From assembly GCA_949316495.1 (NCBI GenBank), contig OX439000.1, positions 66,947,070 through 67,011,069 on the forward strand: 64,000 nucleotides of DNA, given 5' to 3'. This DNA is from Amphiduros pacificus. Taxonomy: Eukaryota > Annelida > Polychaeta > Phyllodocida > Hesionidae. Both the position numbers and the translations under genes were made by a program. Positions within the stretch are counted from its first letter, which is position 1. Each line of letters opens with the position of its first letter. Under the pieces are notes generated by a model, which was not told the DNA's origin, made no database searches, and was given only the letters and a program-made list of their open reading frames with translations. Below, piece by piece: positions 25,000 to 35,900 of the stretch.

Positions 25000-25640
25000 G
25001 CAGCACTCAGATTTCACTCAGATTGGCTGTAATAATTTGGTGTCTGGCTGAGATGTGAGCATCCAGGATTGTTGTGATTATGTTCCTGTTGTGAGTGTCA
25101 GGAAATCACTTGAAATGTTTGGATAAGTTCAGATTTGCAGTTCGGCACCGTCAAGAGCTCTCCCATCCCAAGACTTGCATTTACTACCAATGTTATGCAG
25201 AGTAAACTCACCCAAACCTTACATCGATTAATATTTCCACGCAAATCTACGAGCACTTGCAATAAAATCAGAAAAGTCTGTGATCCTTGAGGGAGTGTAT
25301 TTTGTCTTTGGCAGCACATGATTTACACCACATATTTCAGTGGTTTCCCATTTAATGTCACATGAAATTACTGGAGCATTGTTGTGATCTCGATCAATAT
25401 TTAGATCACCTCAAAGTATGACATACTCTAGGGATATCTCCTCTAGAAGCAAACTCTATGTCATTTAAAATGTATATGAATTCCTCATCACATCTCGCAC
25501 ATTGGTAATTGCCACAATATGCATACAGTATGAACATTTTCGTGTTATCAGGTAGAGTTATAGTGATACCACAGAGCCATCCATTGGTGCTCCGGTACGG
25601 TTTCACTTTAAGTGATGCAGCACCCACCACCACTTGACCA
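25000..25640 (-). mobile_element. LINE endonuclease-domain relic
   Basis: The minus strand reads ITLPDNTKMFILYAYCGNY, then in another frame GDLNIDRDHNNAPV, the typical GDxN element of an apurinic-type LINE endonuclease, and ends near ISARHQIITANLS. Stops and frame changes show it is long dead. No reverse transcriptase was found beside it. Confidence 0.55.
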
Positions 25641-25739
25641 TGATTTTAACCCAGAGATTATTACAGCTGAGACACAGATATCCATAGATAGAGCAACTTC
25701 TGGGCTTCAGTAGAATTATCAAATGTGAAATGATTTTTA

Positions 25740-25960
25740 TTTATGCACACTTTTAAAATTCATAGAGTAGAGCCCAAAGTATAGGCTACAATATCTTAGA
25801 GACTTTCATTGAGACATCCTGAGAATTCCATAAAACTGTAAAGACTTTTCTGCCTTTTCTTTAAGGGGGGTTATCACAGTAGAATGGAGATCCTGTTCCT
25901 TCATCATATAAACCACCTCAAGGAGCCCCTTTCTTTGTCTGTAGGGTGAATTGAATGTCC
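25740..25960 (-). repeat. Fragment of the 11228-12062 transposon family, inverted
   Basis: The reverse complement matches attcaattcaccctaca, gatgaa.ggacaggatctc and the agtagagcccaaagt end of the 11.2-12.1 kb element. Confidence 0.55.
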
Positions 25961-27778
25961 ACTAAATGTCCATCACCCTTTTTTGTATGTGATTTATTCT
26001 CAATTTTTGTTGGTCTTTGAAATTATTAAAATTTGAGTTTGTATAAAATCATATAAAATATCCTCACATTAAAAAAAAACTATTTCTGAACACATCATTT
26101 ATAAAGTTACTCATAGTACAATTTATAAATGTGCATATGTTGAAGATGCAAAGTCATGCACACACACACACATCATGGAGGTTATGAACACATATGACCA
26201 TACTATGTCCAACATGAGACATGTATGGCTAAATGTAGTCATGGATGACATTATTGAAAAGGAAATGTTTGATTTTGCCTTTTTAAAAGCCAATGTGGTA
26301 TGATTGCAATCAATTATGTAACATATCATGTTGATAAATGTAACACTCCACAAGTGTAAGCTTGTGTAAAGTCATGATGTATCAGTGTAAGGGTTAATCA
26401 GTGTCCTATTGAAAGGTCATGCCATTGGTGTAGCTAAAACCCATACATTACCCACAGGCAATCTGTGAATCATCCTGCAGTATCTATTTAAAACTAGATA
26501 CCTGGTGATGAATGTTACAATTGGTACTATAATAATGTGGTGTCAACAATAATAGTATACATGGCTACAGCCAGATTCCTTAATACACTCTGCTCTCTCA
26601 TCTAATTCACAGACCCTATTTAAATAGCAAGACCCCTTCCCCATCCCCATACCAGTGGCCTGAATACAGATAACAACATAACCTACTGCATGTCTTGTAT
26701 AATACCACACATATTGTCATTTCTACCCAGATTTCCACAGAGGGGGACACACTGTGTGAGCTCCTGCTTAAATGCCTTTAATCCACAGAAGCAGCTTAGT
26801 CAGAGGTTGGTTTAGCAATGGTTCAAATGTAGGTCAATAGCAATAATAGAGACTATAGAGTGCTGGGTAAGTGATACAGATCTAATTGCCCTATTTAGTC
26901 AAAATTGGTAGCAGGCCAAAATGATCATCCCCCTCCCCCAAGCCAAAAGATCAAAGAATCATTTACCTTCCAGAACCTCAATAAAGATACACCAAGTCAG
27001 TGTTCACTATGGAATAATCTCAGATTTAAGTCTGAGATTGTCAATGAGTAGTAATTAACTAGGACAGGTGCTTTGACTGTTCCCTTTGGCTCCCTCCAAG
27101 ACCAGTGTATATTTCAAGATATAACAATTATAAACAAATATACTTTTGATCAGGGAAGCAGAGAGATGCAATTGTGCGATTTTCTTTATATTAGCCAAAT
27201 TGGGGTTATTTAGTGCAAAAGTCAGTGTGATTACATTGCTTGTAACATTTGAGGTTAAATGGTTTACCAAGCATTAATTCTAACATCTCTCAGCCTCATA
27301 TCCTTACTAAAATTTCAAGCAGACTATGTTCAGGTACAATTATATAATTATGCATTTAAGTACAATTTAAGTTGTTTGGGATATGTTCATAAAATTGTAA
27401 AATATTGTCACTGTGTGTGATAAACTGATATGTGTTGAATCAAATAAGAGGGCTCTGTAAGGATACACTTCACTGTCTAAAAATGAAGGGAAAATTTCTC
27501 AAATCTGTAGAGGTCACTCTTGTTATTATTACTAAGGTGTGACAGATAACCAATGAGCAATCTTCCTTTTGTTTCAAACTATGTTTTCACCCCACCAAGC
27601 TTTTAAAAGCCAATTATGAATTCCTTTTAATCCATATACAATCCTAAGAGTGTTTGAGATCTATCACATACTGCTGTTGACGAGGATGTAAGGGGTCAAC
27701 CTGGGGACACCAGTTTTTAATAGTTTTACAAAGAATATTAACATATGAGTGGGATGAGGTGGGGAGGTGTGTAAGGGT
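25961..27778. other. No gene seen
   Basis: This is AT-rich sequence with a short CA-rich tract near 26160 and no supported coding region. Confidence 0.45.
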
Positions 27779-28008
27779 AATTCTTGCTATCTGCTCTCCC
27801 ATATCCACTGCATTTTCACAGTTCTATAATCGTATTTGACCCTTTCAGCTTTGCATCGTAATTTTTCTCAGTTTCGGAATGGTGGCATATATTATGCAGA
27901 TGGCAATATACTATATAAAGATTACATAACAAAAATCCAATAGCACTAACATTGTCGCATTAATGTACAGTGCAAATCTGAAATTTCCCTCCCATCTTGA
28001 AGAAAGGC
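27779..28008 (-). repeat. Interspersed repeat, copy B of an inverted pair
   Basis: It is the inverted partner of 17437-17620, sharing both the ctttcttcaagatgggaggg and gaaaatgcagtggatatg blocks. Confidence 0.6.
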
Positions 28009-28976
28009 AGGTGGAAGTTTACTATGCAAAATATTTCCCATCATGCACTGCTCTCACAACTTCTATGATTGGTGCTCTGAATGACATCATGTATGGTGTG
28101 ACAGATTTAATCCAAACTTGCATGACCCTCTGACTATGTTTTGATTAAACCCAACCAACTTCAAAGGACTACAAACATACAAAATAACATATATTTGCCC
28201 TTTTCTATATCATCCTTGTTCTTATAAATTTAATGAGATTTAATTGTAAATTTGCACATTTTGACTTCTCAAAGGGGGCTGCTAGAATAAAGAGGGCAGA
28301 GGTATAGCAGACTGTTCTTAACAGTTTTATGTAGGGTTCACTGCGTTGTGAAGTTCCAAGCGGGTCATTAACATAAACACCACTTGAAATGATTAATGAT
28401 GCATGTGTGAATCATCACTATGAAGCGGGTTAGGTATTTGTACTAAATTCTCATACTCAAAAGTGTAAAATATATTTTTTAGAAGTTCCCCATATCATAA
28501 TTACCATGATTTAAAAAGTGGGTTTGTTTTAAAGCTAATCTGTAAGAATGTAAGATTAATTTGTATGTGAGAGATGATGTTTTACTGGGTAAAGATCCCT
28601 TTAGGCAACACTTGGCTTGGCAAGTCTGACAAACCCTAATGATCAGATCCTTCTCACACTCTAGCAGTTTAACAGCTGCTGTTAAACTCTTACACTTGAC
28701 GCTTATCTCTATGCATTTGCAATAGATATCTCAGAAGAAAATGATAGAATAAATATAGCATATAGACAGACGCTGGGGCATGACAAGTTCATCTGTGAAC
28801 TGCTTGCAGAAAATAGGTCATTATCTACAGCCAGTGCCTATGAGGCGTATTGTGAAACAACTTTCTGTGCTATTCACATTAACTTTACTTCCGGATACAT
28901 TCTATTTTGCTCTGGCCTGGATAATGGATAATGGATCATGGATTAATTACATCATTAAAGGACAAAATTAGGAGAA
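28009..28976. other. 5' flank of the cGAS-like gene
   Basis: It should contain the promoter and 5' UTR of the gene starting at 28977. I cannot pick a TATA box, start site or upstream exon with confidence. An in-frame TAA at 28956-28958 closes the frame. Confidence 0.4.
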
Positions 28977-31760
28977 ATGTTCATGGAACTGGCTGGGCAA
29001 TTACTCGATGTACACAATATGTCAAAAATATCAACAATGGCAGGATCTACAACAGAACAATATAATGCAGATCCTGAGCTAACCAAATTATTTGAATATG
29101 CAGACAAACAAAATGTAGATGCTATAAAAAGATCATTACTGGCAGGGGGAATAGATATAAATAAAACACGACCAGAAGATGGCATGAATCTTTTATACCT
29201 GGCTGTTAAGAACAACTTATATGAACTTGTGGATCTTCTGGTGCACCATGGGGCTGACGTCAACATAATGATCACAACAAGAAGGTATGATACAAAAGCT
29301 CCCTTGCACATTGCTGCATTCCCTCATGTCAGTGCTGAAATATTCAAGCTTCTCATAGACAATGGAGCTCTTGTCAATGCACAAGAACCACACACTGGCA
29401 ATACACCACTCATGAATATATTCAGAGTGACAAAACCAAACCTAAACTTAGATTCTGTATATGATAAAGTGCAGATGCTGTTGAAAAATGGGGCTGATGT
29501 TAACATCCGAAACTATAATGACTATATATGCCTTCATCTGTTGAAATTTGAAAGTTTTGGAACATTTCCAGATGATGAAACAATTGTACCTTCTGCCAAT
29601 AAAATATTAGAATTACTACTACAATATGGTGTGGACATTAATGCAAGAGATATGAAAAGAGACACAGTTTTGCATACTGCATGCCGTGATGCAACAACAT
29701 ATCTCATTGACTTCCTGTTGAACAATGGAGCTGATGTCACTCCTCTCCTGAGCACGAATGGAGAATCAACACTCCACCAACTTCTGAGACTGCAGTCCTT
29801 AAAGTGGGAGGGCCATGAAGAAACCTGCATCAAATACATCAAAACCCTTGTCAACAAAGGTGTGGATATAAACTGCTCTACCTTCAGCGGTGAGACTGTG
29901 CTACACATTCTCTGTGAAGACTCAAAGTGCAAGGATATTTTTGACACAGTGATTGCCTTAGGAGGAGACATTAATGCTCGGTATTTACAGGGCAGGACAG
30001 TTCTACATGGCTACATTGCAGGACACAACTTGCAGCGGCTCGTCATCCAGGCCATGTGCCCCCATGAAATAGAGGAGTTTGAAGAAAAAGGTAAAGAGTT
30101 TCTGCAAGTCCTTCTCAGCTATGGTCTTGACATTGATGCTCAAGACATCAATGGATGTTCTCCTTTACATGCAGCAGTTGAGTATGTTGACTCAGAGCAA
30201 GTTTCTTGGCTCCTCTCACTTGGGGCTGATGTCAACTCCACAGACAGCATGGGCCGCACAGCTTTGCATCATTTGATCCTCAGTAACAATGAAACGGAGG
30301 AATCTGATGGCAATTCTCCCTGGCAATCACTGCTGCAAAGTCTGATAAAATACAACATCAGCATTGATCACCGAGATAAAAATGGATGTACTGCTTTGGA
30401 TTACATCAAATTCATGGATGAAGGGAGACAAAAGTTTGTAGCAAAATTCATCAATGCCTCATGGTGGTCAAGAGCTGTTTGTTATATTCGGCATAACATA
30501 CTGGGGTACAGAGATAAGTGGCAGTGTTATATTTCAAAGAAAACACAATTAGAAAGACACTTTTTACTACCTGAAGCCAACACTGAGAATGTAAATACTG
30601 ATGCACCCTGGCAAACTTGTGCGGATCTTGTTCATGATATTTTGTACAGTCAAGGTATTGGGCAGGTGGAAGGCATAGCAGAGTTCATGAACCTGAGGAA
30701 GCAAGTTGATGAACTGATCACAAAGGTGGCAAAGGAAATGTCTCGACAAAATTCACTCTTCCATTTTGATGCATCAATTTCTGGCAGTACAAGCGAGAGA
30801 ACTAAAATCGGGCTACCAGATGAATTTGACTATTTGCTATTTGTTGAGGGTCTCTCAGATATTCTAGAACCAGACGATTCAGACACAGAACCTGGCTATG
30901 TTCGCCTCAGGCTGAAACAGGGCCACCACTGCCCTCCTGAATATCAGCAATTTCTTGATGAGTTTGATTGCTTGGACAGTGTCGTGTTTACCTCATATTA
31001 TTATCAGTGTGTGCTTGCTGTCATGCAGAAACCTCATATTTGGGCTGACCTTGACCTTTACTGGGACTATGGAGGAATATATCCTGAAGATCTCCAACGG
31101 CTGAAGCAGTCCAACTTCTATATTCAACTGAAGCATGTGCATCCAGACTTTGGGATAATCAGTTTGTCGGTAGATTTTGTGCCTGTGATCAGGCTACCAC
31201 CTGGGTGGTGGCCAAGAGAAGGCATTGACCCAACAGAGAACCTCATAAAGAACAATCCAGGCAAATTGTGTGTGGTGATCAAAAAGTTTCTTCAGATTCG
31301 AGGGCAACACAGTAATCTGAACCAAATGCGAATTTCTACATCTGAACTTGAAACTTCAATATTCAGATCCTTATCTAACAATGAACGGATGTCATATGTT
31401 CTCATCAAATCAATCAAAAATCTCTGCAAAAATGTAAAGAAAGGGTTCAGAAAATGGAATCTGTCGAAAATTGTAAGCACATATCTGGTGAAAAATGCTG
31501 TATTTAGTGCATTACAATTCAAATCTCAGCCTTCTGAGGATGATCCACTGCACATGTCAGATGAACAGGAAATCGTTCAATTTGCTGTCACAGTTTTAGA
31601 GATCATACAGGAAACTGTTATGGAGAAAAAACATTTGCCTTCCTTCTTTTTCCCCAAATTGAATTTGGTAGAAGGCGTCCCCAGAGACCTAATATCTAAT
31701 CTGTGCTCACATCATCCAAATAGCATTCAGCACTTAATCAATAAACTAAAGCTTAGGTAA
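28977..31760 (+). CDS. Ankyrin-repeat cGAS-like receptor (Mab-21 domain protein), single exon, 927 aa
   Basis: Residues about 34-490 form ten or so ankyrin repeats, some degenerate (GADVN at 92-96, NGADVNIRN at 171-179, GVDINARD at 218-225, GADVNSTDSMGRTALH at 416-431). After a linker, residues about 545-920 match the cGAS/Mab-21 nucleotidyltransferase fold. The activation motif G603-S604 lies 13 residues before E616-F617-D618, the same spacing as in human cGAS. The third acid is D733 in LSVDFVPVI. The Mab-21 C-terminal signatures ISTSELE and FFFPKLNLVEG follow. No cGAS zinc-thumb pattern (H plus CC plus C) is visible. Members of this family make cyclic or linear nucleotide messengers, often sensed by STING; the ligand and product here are unknown. 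The ATG is the first in frame after a TAA at 28956-28958. There is no signal peptide or membrane segment. The gene converges on CHMP7. The domain calls are firm; an immune role is inferred. Confidence 0.92.
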   Translation: MFMELAGQLLDVHNMSKISTMAGSTTEQYNADPELTKLFEYADKQNVDAIKRSLLAGGIDINKTRPEDGMNLLYLAVKNNLYELVDLLVHHGADVNIMITTRRYDTKAPLHIAAFPHVSAEIFKLLIDNGALVNAQEPHTGNTPLMNIFRVTKPNLNLDSVYDKVQMLLKNGADVNIRNYNDYICLHLLKFESFGTFPDDETIVPSANKILELLLQYGVDINARDMKRDTVLHTACRDATTYLIDFLLNNGADVTPLLSTNGESTLHQLLRLQSLKWEGHEETCIKYIKTLVNKGVDINCSTFSGETVLHILCEDSKCKDIFDTVIALGGDINARYLQGRTVLHGYIAGHNLQRLVIQAMCPHEIEEFEEKGKEFLQVLLSYGLDIDAQDINGCSPLHAAVEYVDSEQVSWLLSLGADVNSTDSMGRTALHHLILSNNETEESDGNSPWQSLLQSLIKYNISIDHRDKNGCTALDYIKFMDEGRQKFVAKFINASWWSRAVCYIRHNILGYRDKWQCYISKKTQLERHFLLPEANTENVNTDAPWQTCADLVHDILYSQGIGQVEGIAEFMNLRKQVDELITKVAKEMSRQNSLFHFDASISGSTSERTKIGLPDEFDYLLFVEGLSDILEPDDSDTEPGYVRLRLKQGHHCPPEYQQFLDEFDCLDSVVFTSYYYQCVLAVMQKPHIWADLDLYWDYGGIYPEDLQRLKQSNFYIQLKHVHPDFGIISLSVDFVPVIRLPPGWWPREGIDPTENLIKNNPGKLCVVIKKFLQIRGQHSNLNQMRISTSELETSIFRSLSNNERMSYVLIKSIKNLCKNVKKGFRKWNLSKIVSTYLVKNAVFSALQFKSQPSEDDPLHMSDEQEIVQFAVTVLEIIQETVMEKKHLPSFFFPKLNLVEGVPRDLISNLCSHHPNSIQHLINKLKLR

Positions 31761-32348
31761 AATGTCTACAGAACTTTGAGGTGAACACTCAAAATTTTGT
31801 ACGAGAAGATCACTCTTTCATGTTTTACAATAGTGGTAAATTCACAGGGATTTAAAAATAATCATTGATCAATCGCTATTTCATTTTACAGTATAAAATG
31901 CCATCATAATTGGAAAGCTTGATGAACCAGAGAACAAGTAAATATATACATATAAATATATTGCTCATGAGTCATGTATCAACTCATTCCAAAATTACAT
32001 TCAATACACCAAATCTTAAAGTCAATCCTATAGCCAGGAAACATACACATGTGTATAATCTGTTGAAGCAGGAATACATTACCAATGTGAAACCTCAATT
32101 GAAGAAGACTACATAATCTAATATTTGTAAAACTGGAGGATGAAACCTATTTTACTGTTATATTGTAACTTAATGTAAATAATCACATCAACATTGATAC
32201 TCATGTTTTGTCACAAACAAAATCATAAAATAAGAGCAGTACACCTGAAATGTAATTTAATTTTGCAAATTGATATGCAAGCTATTAAAAACAATAGAAA
32301 AGCTACCCATTATTTAGCCAACAATTGTTGCCACAAATCTACTTTAAG

Positions 32349-32354
32349 AATAAA
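32349..32354 (+). terminator. Candidate poly(A) signal for the cGAS-like gene
   Basis: An AATAAA hexamer lies about 590 bp after the stop codon at 31760. It is the clearest canonical hexamer on this strand before the CHMP7 3' end, but AT-rich sequence makes chance hits common. Confidence 0.35.
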
Positions 32355-32563
32355 TTATGGTTAATATTTGCAGACTTTATAACATATAGAGATAGTTTTA
32401 CTAGATGGTACAACCTTTTCTGCAAACCGCTGACAGGACATTTTACTTTATTTTTACACTTTTTCTCAACTTCTAAACAAAATTGTATCTCATAAATAAG
32501 CAAAATTTGAGACACAAAAGGCAGAGAAATTTAATACCGGTAATTGTTAATTGAAAAACAATA

Positions 32564-32569
32564 TTTATT
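32564..32569 (-). terminator. CHMP7: Candidate poly(A) signal for CHMP7
   Basis: AATAAA on the minus strand (TTTATT on plus) lies about 350 bp beyond the CHMP7 stop codon. It would place the CHMP7 3' end close to or overlapping that of the convergent cGAS-like gene. Confidence 0.35.
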
Positions 32570-32917
32570 TTCTGTGAAAGAAAGTTGTTGCTACCACATG
32601 ATGTACAGTCAGAAATAAGCAATGACATCACATTGACATGTATGGGAGTAGGCTGTACCATGGTTTTGCAGGTGAGAGAAAAGAGACTGCTGGCATTGTG
32701 GTTTGAAAAAAGCAAATAAATACAATGGTATTTGTAATGATATCACCATCTGAAATGCTAGACAGACAAAATTACTGAGAAAGGTTAAAAATTAACAGTG
32801 GTAAGCCACAAAGTGCTATCAATTTACCTTGTGGTTTTAAACTTTACATCAATTTTATATGGTAATTAACACTTATCTAGAAAATACATAAGGTATTGTT
32901 TTTGTTTTTTTTATGTA

Positions 32918-35900
32918 TCATCTTTTGTTCCCTTCATATGTAGGTGGTACACGACTTGGTACTTCAAGTCTATATGCTGTGGCTAAATGAAGAACATGGC
33001 TGAGTCATGCTGTGGTAGTTAGCAAATATTTCTTGACAAATATAACACATCTCTATCAAATTTAAAAAAGACAACTTACCTTGTTTGTCCAGATTTAGAC
33101 TTTTCATATCTGTTAGCAAGTTATCTAGCAGTGGGTGCTCCGTTCCTGGGGAAGAATCAAAATTTGGCAACTGTTGTGAGGAGGTAATATGACCTCCTGA
33201 TGACAGAATCTCTTCCAATTCTTGCTCGAGCTCCTCGGTTGTGGTGCCCTCTAGGGCAGGGTCTGTTGGACCTTGTGCCATGCTGGCATTGATTTCTGCT
33301 TGCATGTCAAACGTCTGAAAGTGACAGAATAAAGAGAAATAAATGCACGATGGATTTAAATTGTTATATATGAAGGCGTCAAGAATATCTTGACATTGTG
33401 AAATCAATTTTGGGATCAGTGTTATGTTTGACAATACATATTAGCATTGAATACTGACCTCCTGCAAGTTGAGCATGACGTCATCTACATTATCTGTTGT
33501 TAATCCTGTAGCTCCAGCCATGTCTCTGTATGCTGATGATCCCGCAGAATAGGCATCCAGTATCTAGTATGGAAATGTAAATATAATGCTTAAAATACAT
33601 AATGCTACAACAACAACAAAAATCAAACTTCTGGGCCCTTGCTAATACTTAACAATCAAACCCTAAATAAAGATTCTCATATATTCATGTCTTTATCAGA
33701 GGTTCACCATAAATTTCATCACAACTGTCCACAACGTCTGATAAATGCTCTTTTTTTCCCCCAGCAAAGCTGATAGTACTCATATTCTTCAGCTATTTAA
33801 TTGGCTTTGTGGTGTTATAAAGATGCGTTATTTCATTTACTGGAAGTAGCACTGGCTATGGCACATTGGCTATTTATCAATGAAAAAGTGACATTGTGTT
33901 TATTGGTATCTTAGCAACAGTCAACAAAAATTATAAGTTTCTAACAGTGAGTGATACAAAAGATTTTATTGCTGCTCAGTGATATGAGATGATCAAATCA
34001 GAAAAAACAATTAAATGCTATATTTTTGAAGATTTGAAATAAATTTGTTATTGAACAAAACAAATCAAAGGTGAGAAAGGAAATGATTGGCCAGCCCTAC
34101 TCTCTCCAAGCATGTGAGAGTGAGCCAAGAGCAAAGGAGACTTGTGAATGGCATACTTTTGGCAAGAATTAGATGTCTAAACTATACGGGTTAGAGAAAC
34201 CATCCAGTCAGTCCATAATGTTTTTCTTCAAAGATATGAATAAAATTATTTGTAAAAACTATTATTCAAAATTTAAAAGATTTAAAAGATTTAAAGAATA
34301 CCACCTTTTGAATATAATTAATCGCTTAAAAGTATTGAATGGATACAGTTTCAATAACCACCTATACATATTTTGTTACAATTATTATTTTTGTTCTGAA
34401 TCTAACATTATATCAATTAAAAATATCCTATATTTACCACTTTATCTGATTCTGCATCCCTTATCCTGTGTATCATCAACTGAATATTGTCCAATGCCCC
34501 TTCTCGCCTCAGTAACATTCTTTCTAAAGTCTTCTTCCTCCTTAAAGCACTTTTTGCCTGAAAAAGAAAAAAATATATTGTTTTTCTCAAAGTTTTAACG
34601 AATAATAGAACTAAGTCTACTATCTGATATGTGGGACCAGGGCATATCAAAGTAATATAATTTCCTACTCCTGTTTTGCCCAATTGCCGTCATATCACTA
34701 TGACAATTATCCAATTTGGTCAAGAAATGTCCAGGGTCAAAGTTCAAATTACCAGAAATGATATTTGTTTGTACCCCATCCAGATATTAAGCGGAAATAC
34801 TATTTGACAGTTATCCTATCCCATCGACTTTTACATTGGACCCATTCTGTTTCACCCTCCCTTTCGACCGTATTCACAACCCAACAGGAAAGTACTGTGG
34901 CCGTTCAGCAGTTGGCACATGTATGTAATACACACAATTGTTTTCCTCCTGTTCTCATGATATCATACATATTAAAATCATTTCTGTATGTGTATTATTG
35001 GCCGAGATATTAATTTTTAAAAGAACCATTTTAATATTTGCAATAGTGGTTTGTCGGTCATTGTAATAGTAGTTTGAGGCCAAAGGGTACGACTCTTTTC
35101 ACTCCATGTGTACCAGATATCCATGTTTCACTTTCTATTCTAGAACAAGTGAAATACAGAGGGCAGCACCAGCCAAACTTTTATGGAAAAATTAAACAAG
35201 TTTTCCACCAGGTGTCTCTGACATTGTTTGACAGCTTCTCGCTGCCACTAATTCAGTGATAGGAATCCAAATCATCACACATTGAAACCGAAACAGGAGA
35301 AAAACACCAAGTGAGAAAATTTTGATTTAGAGAGAATGCTTCAGAGTGAATTATGTTGATTTAATTTACGATGGTAGATAATTCTTTGACATTTGGCCTT
35401 GAGAAAAGTTTATCTTAATAATTCTATAGTTATACAAATATATTTAAAACTATTTTGACTATAAGTTTTCAATATATATATTTCAAATTGGCAGAAGCAT
35501 TATTAGTTTCAAAATAGTTATTTGCTTAATTATTTGCTTTGCACGTAATTTAGGAAACATAGGAAGTAATTTCTTCAGCTAAAATCTCTCTCCAAATTGC
35601 AAACTATCTTGTCTAACATAACATACTGAATGCTAGATTGAGCATTGGTAAAAAAAACCATCTACACTTCTGAACAGCATTTACACCACTATAAGCAGTA
35701 CCAGTAAGTATTCTCGAGTGATCGGGGAAAAACTAATGAAAAACAGCAAGGTGGAGACAGCTGTTTAATACTTACAGAATTTTTCAAACCCTTGCTCAAA
35801 TAAAATTTTGCATCACTACGGCACCTGCAAAATATGTACTTTTTAAAGATTTATTTGGGCAAATAAAATAGAACTTTCAATATCACACAGGAAATCAGCG

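Larger units (their letters stand above)
31761..32917. other. Convergent 3' intergenic gap between the cGAS-like gene and CHMP7
   Basis: This is AT-rich sequence without a supported ORF. It should hold both 3' UTRs. I see no clear repeat family here. Confidence 0.6.

Noticed and set aside
30079-30276. Frames inside the cGAS-like gene on either strand
   Set aside because: They are shadows of the 927-codon frame, which has clear domain content.
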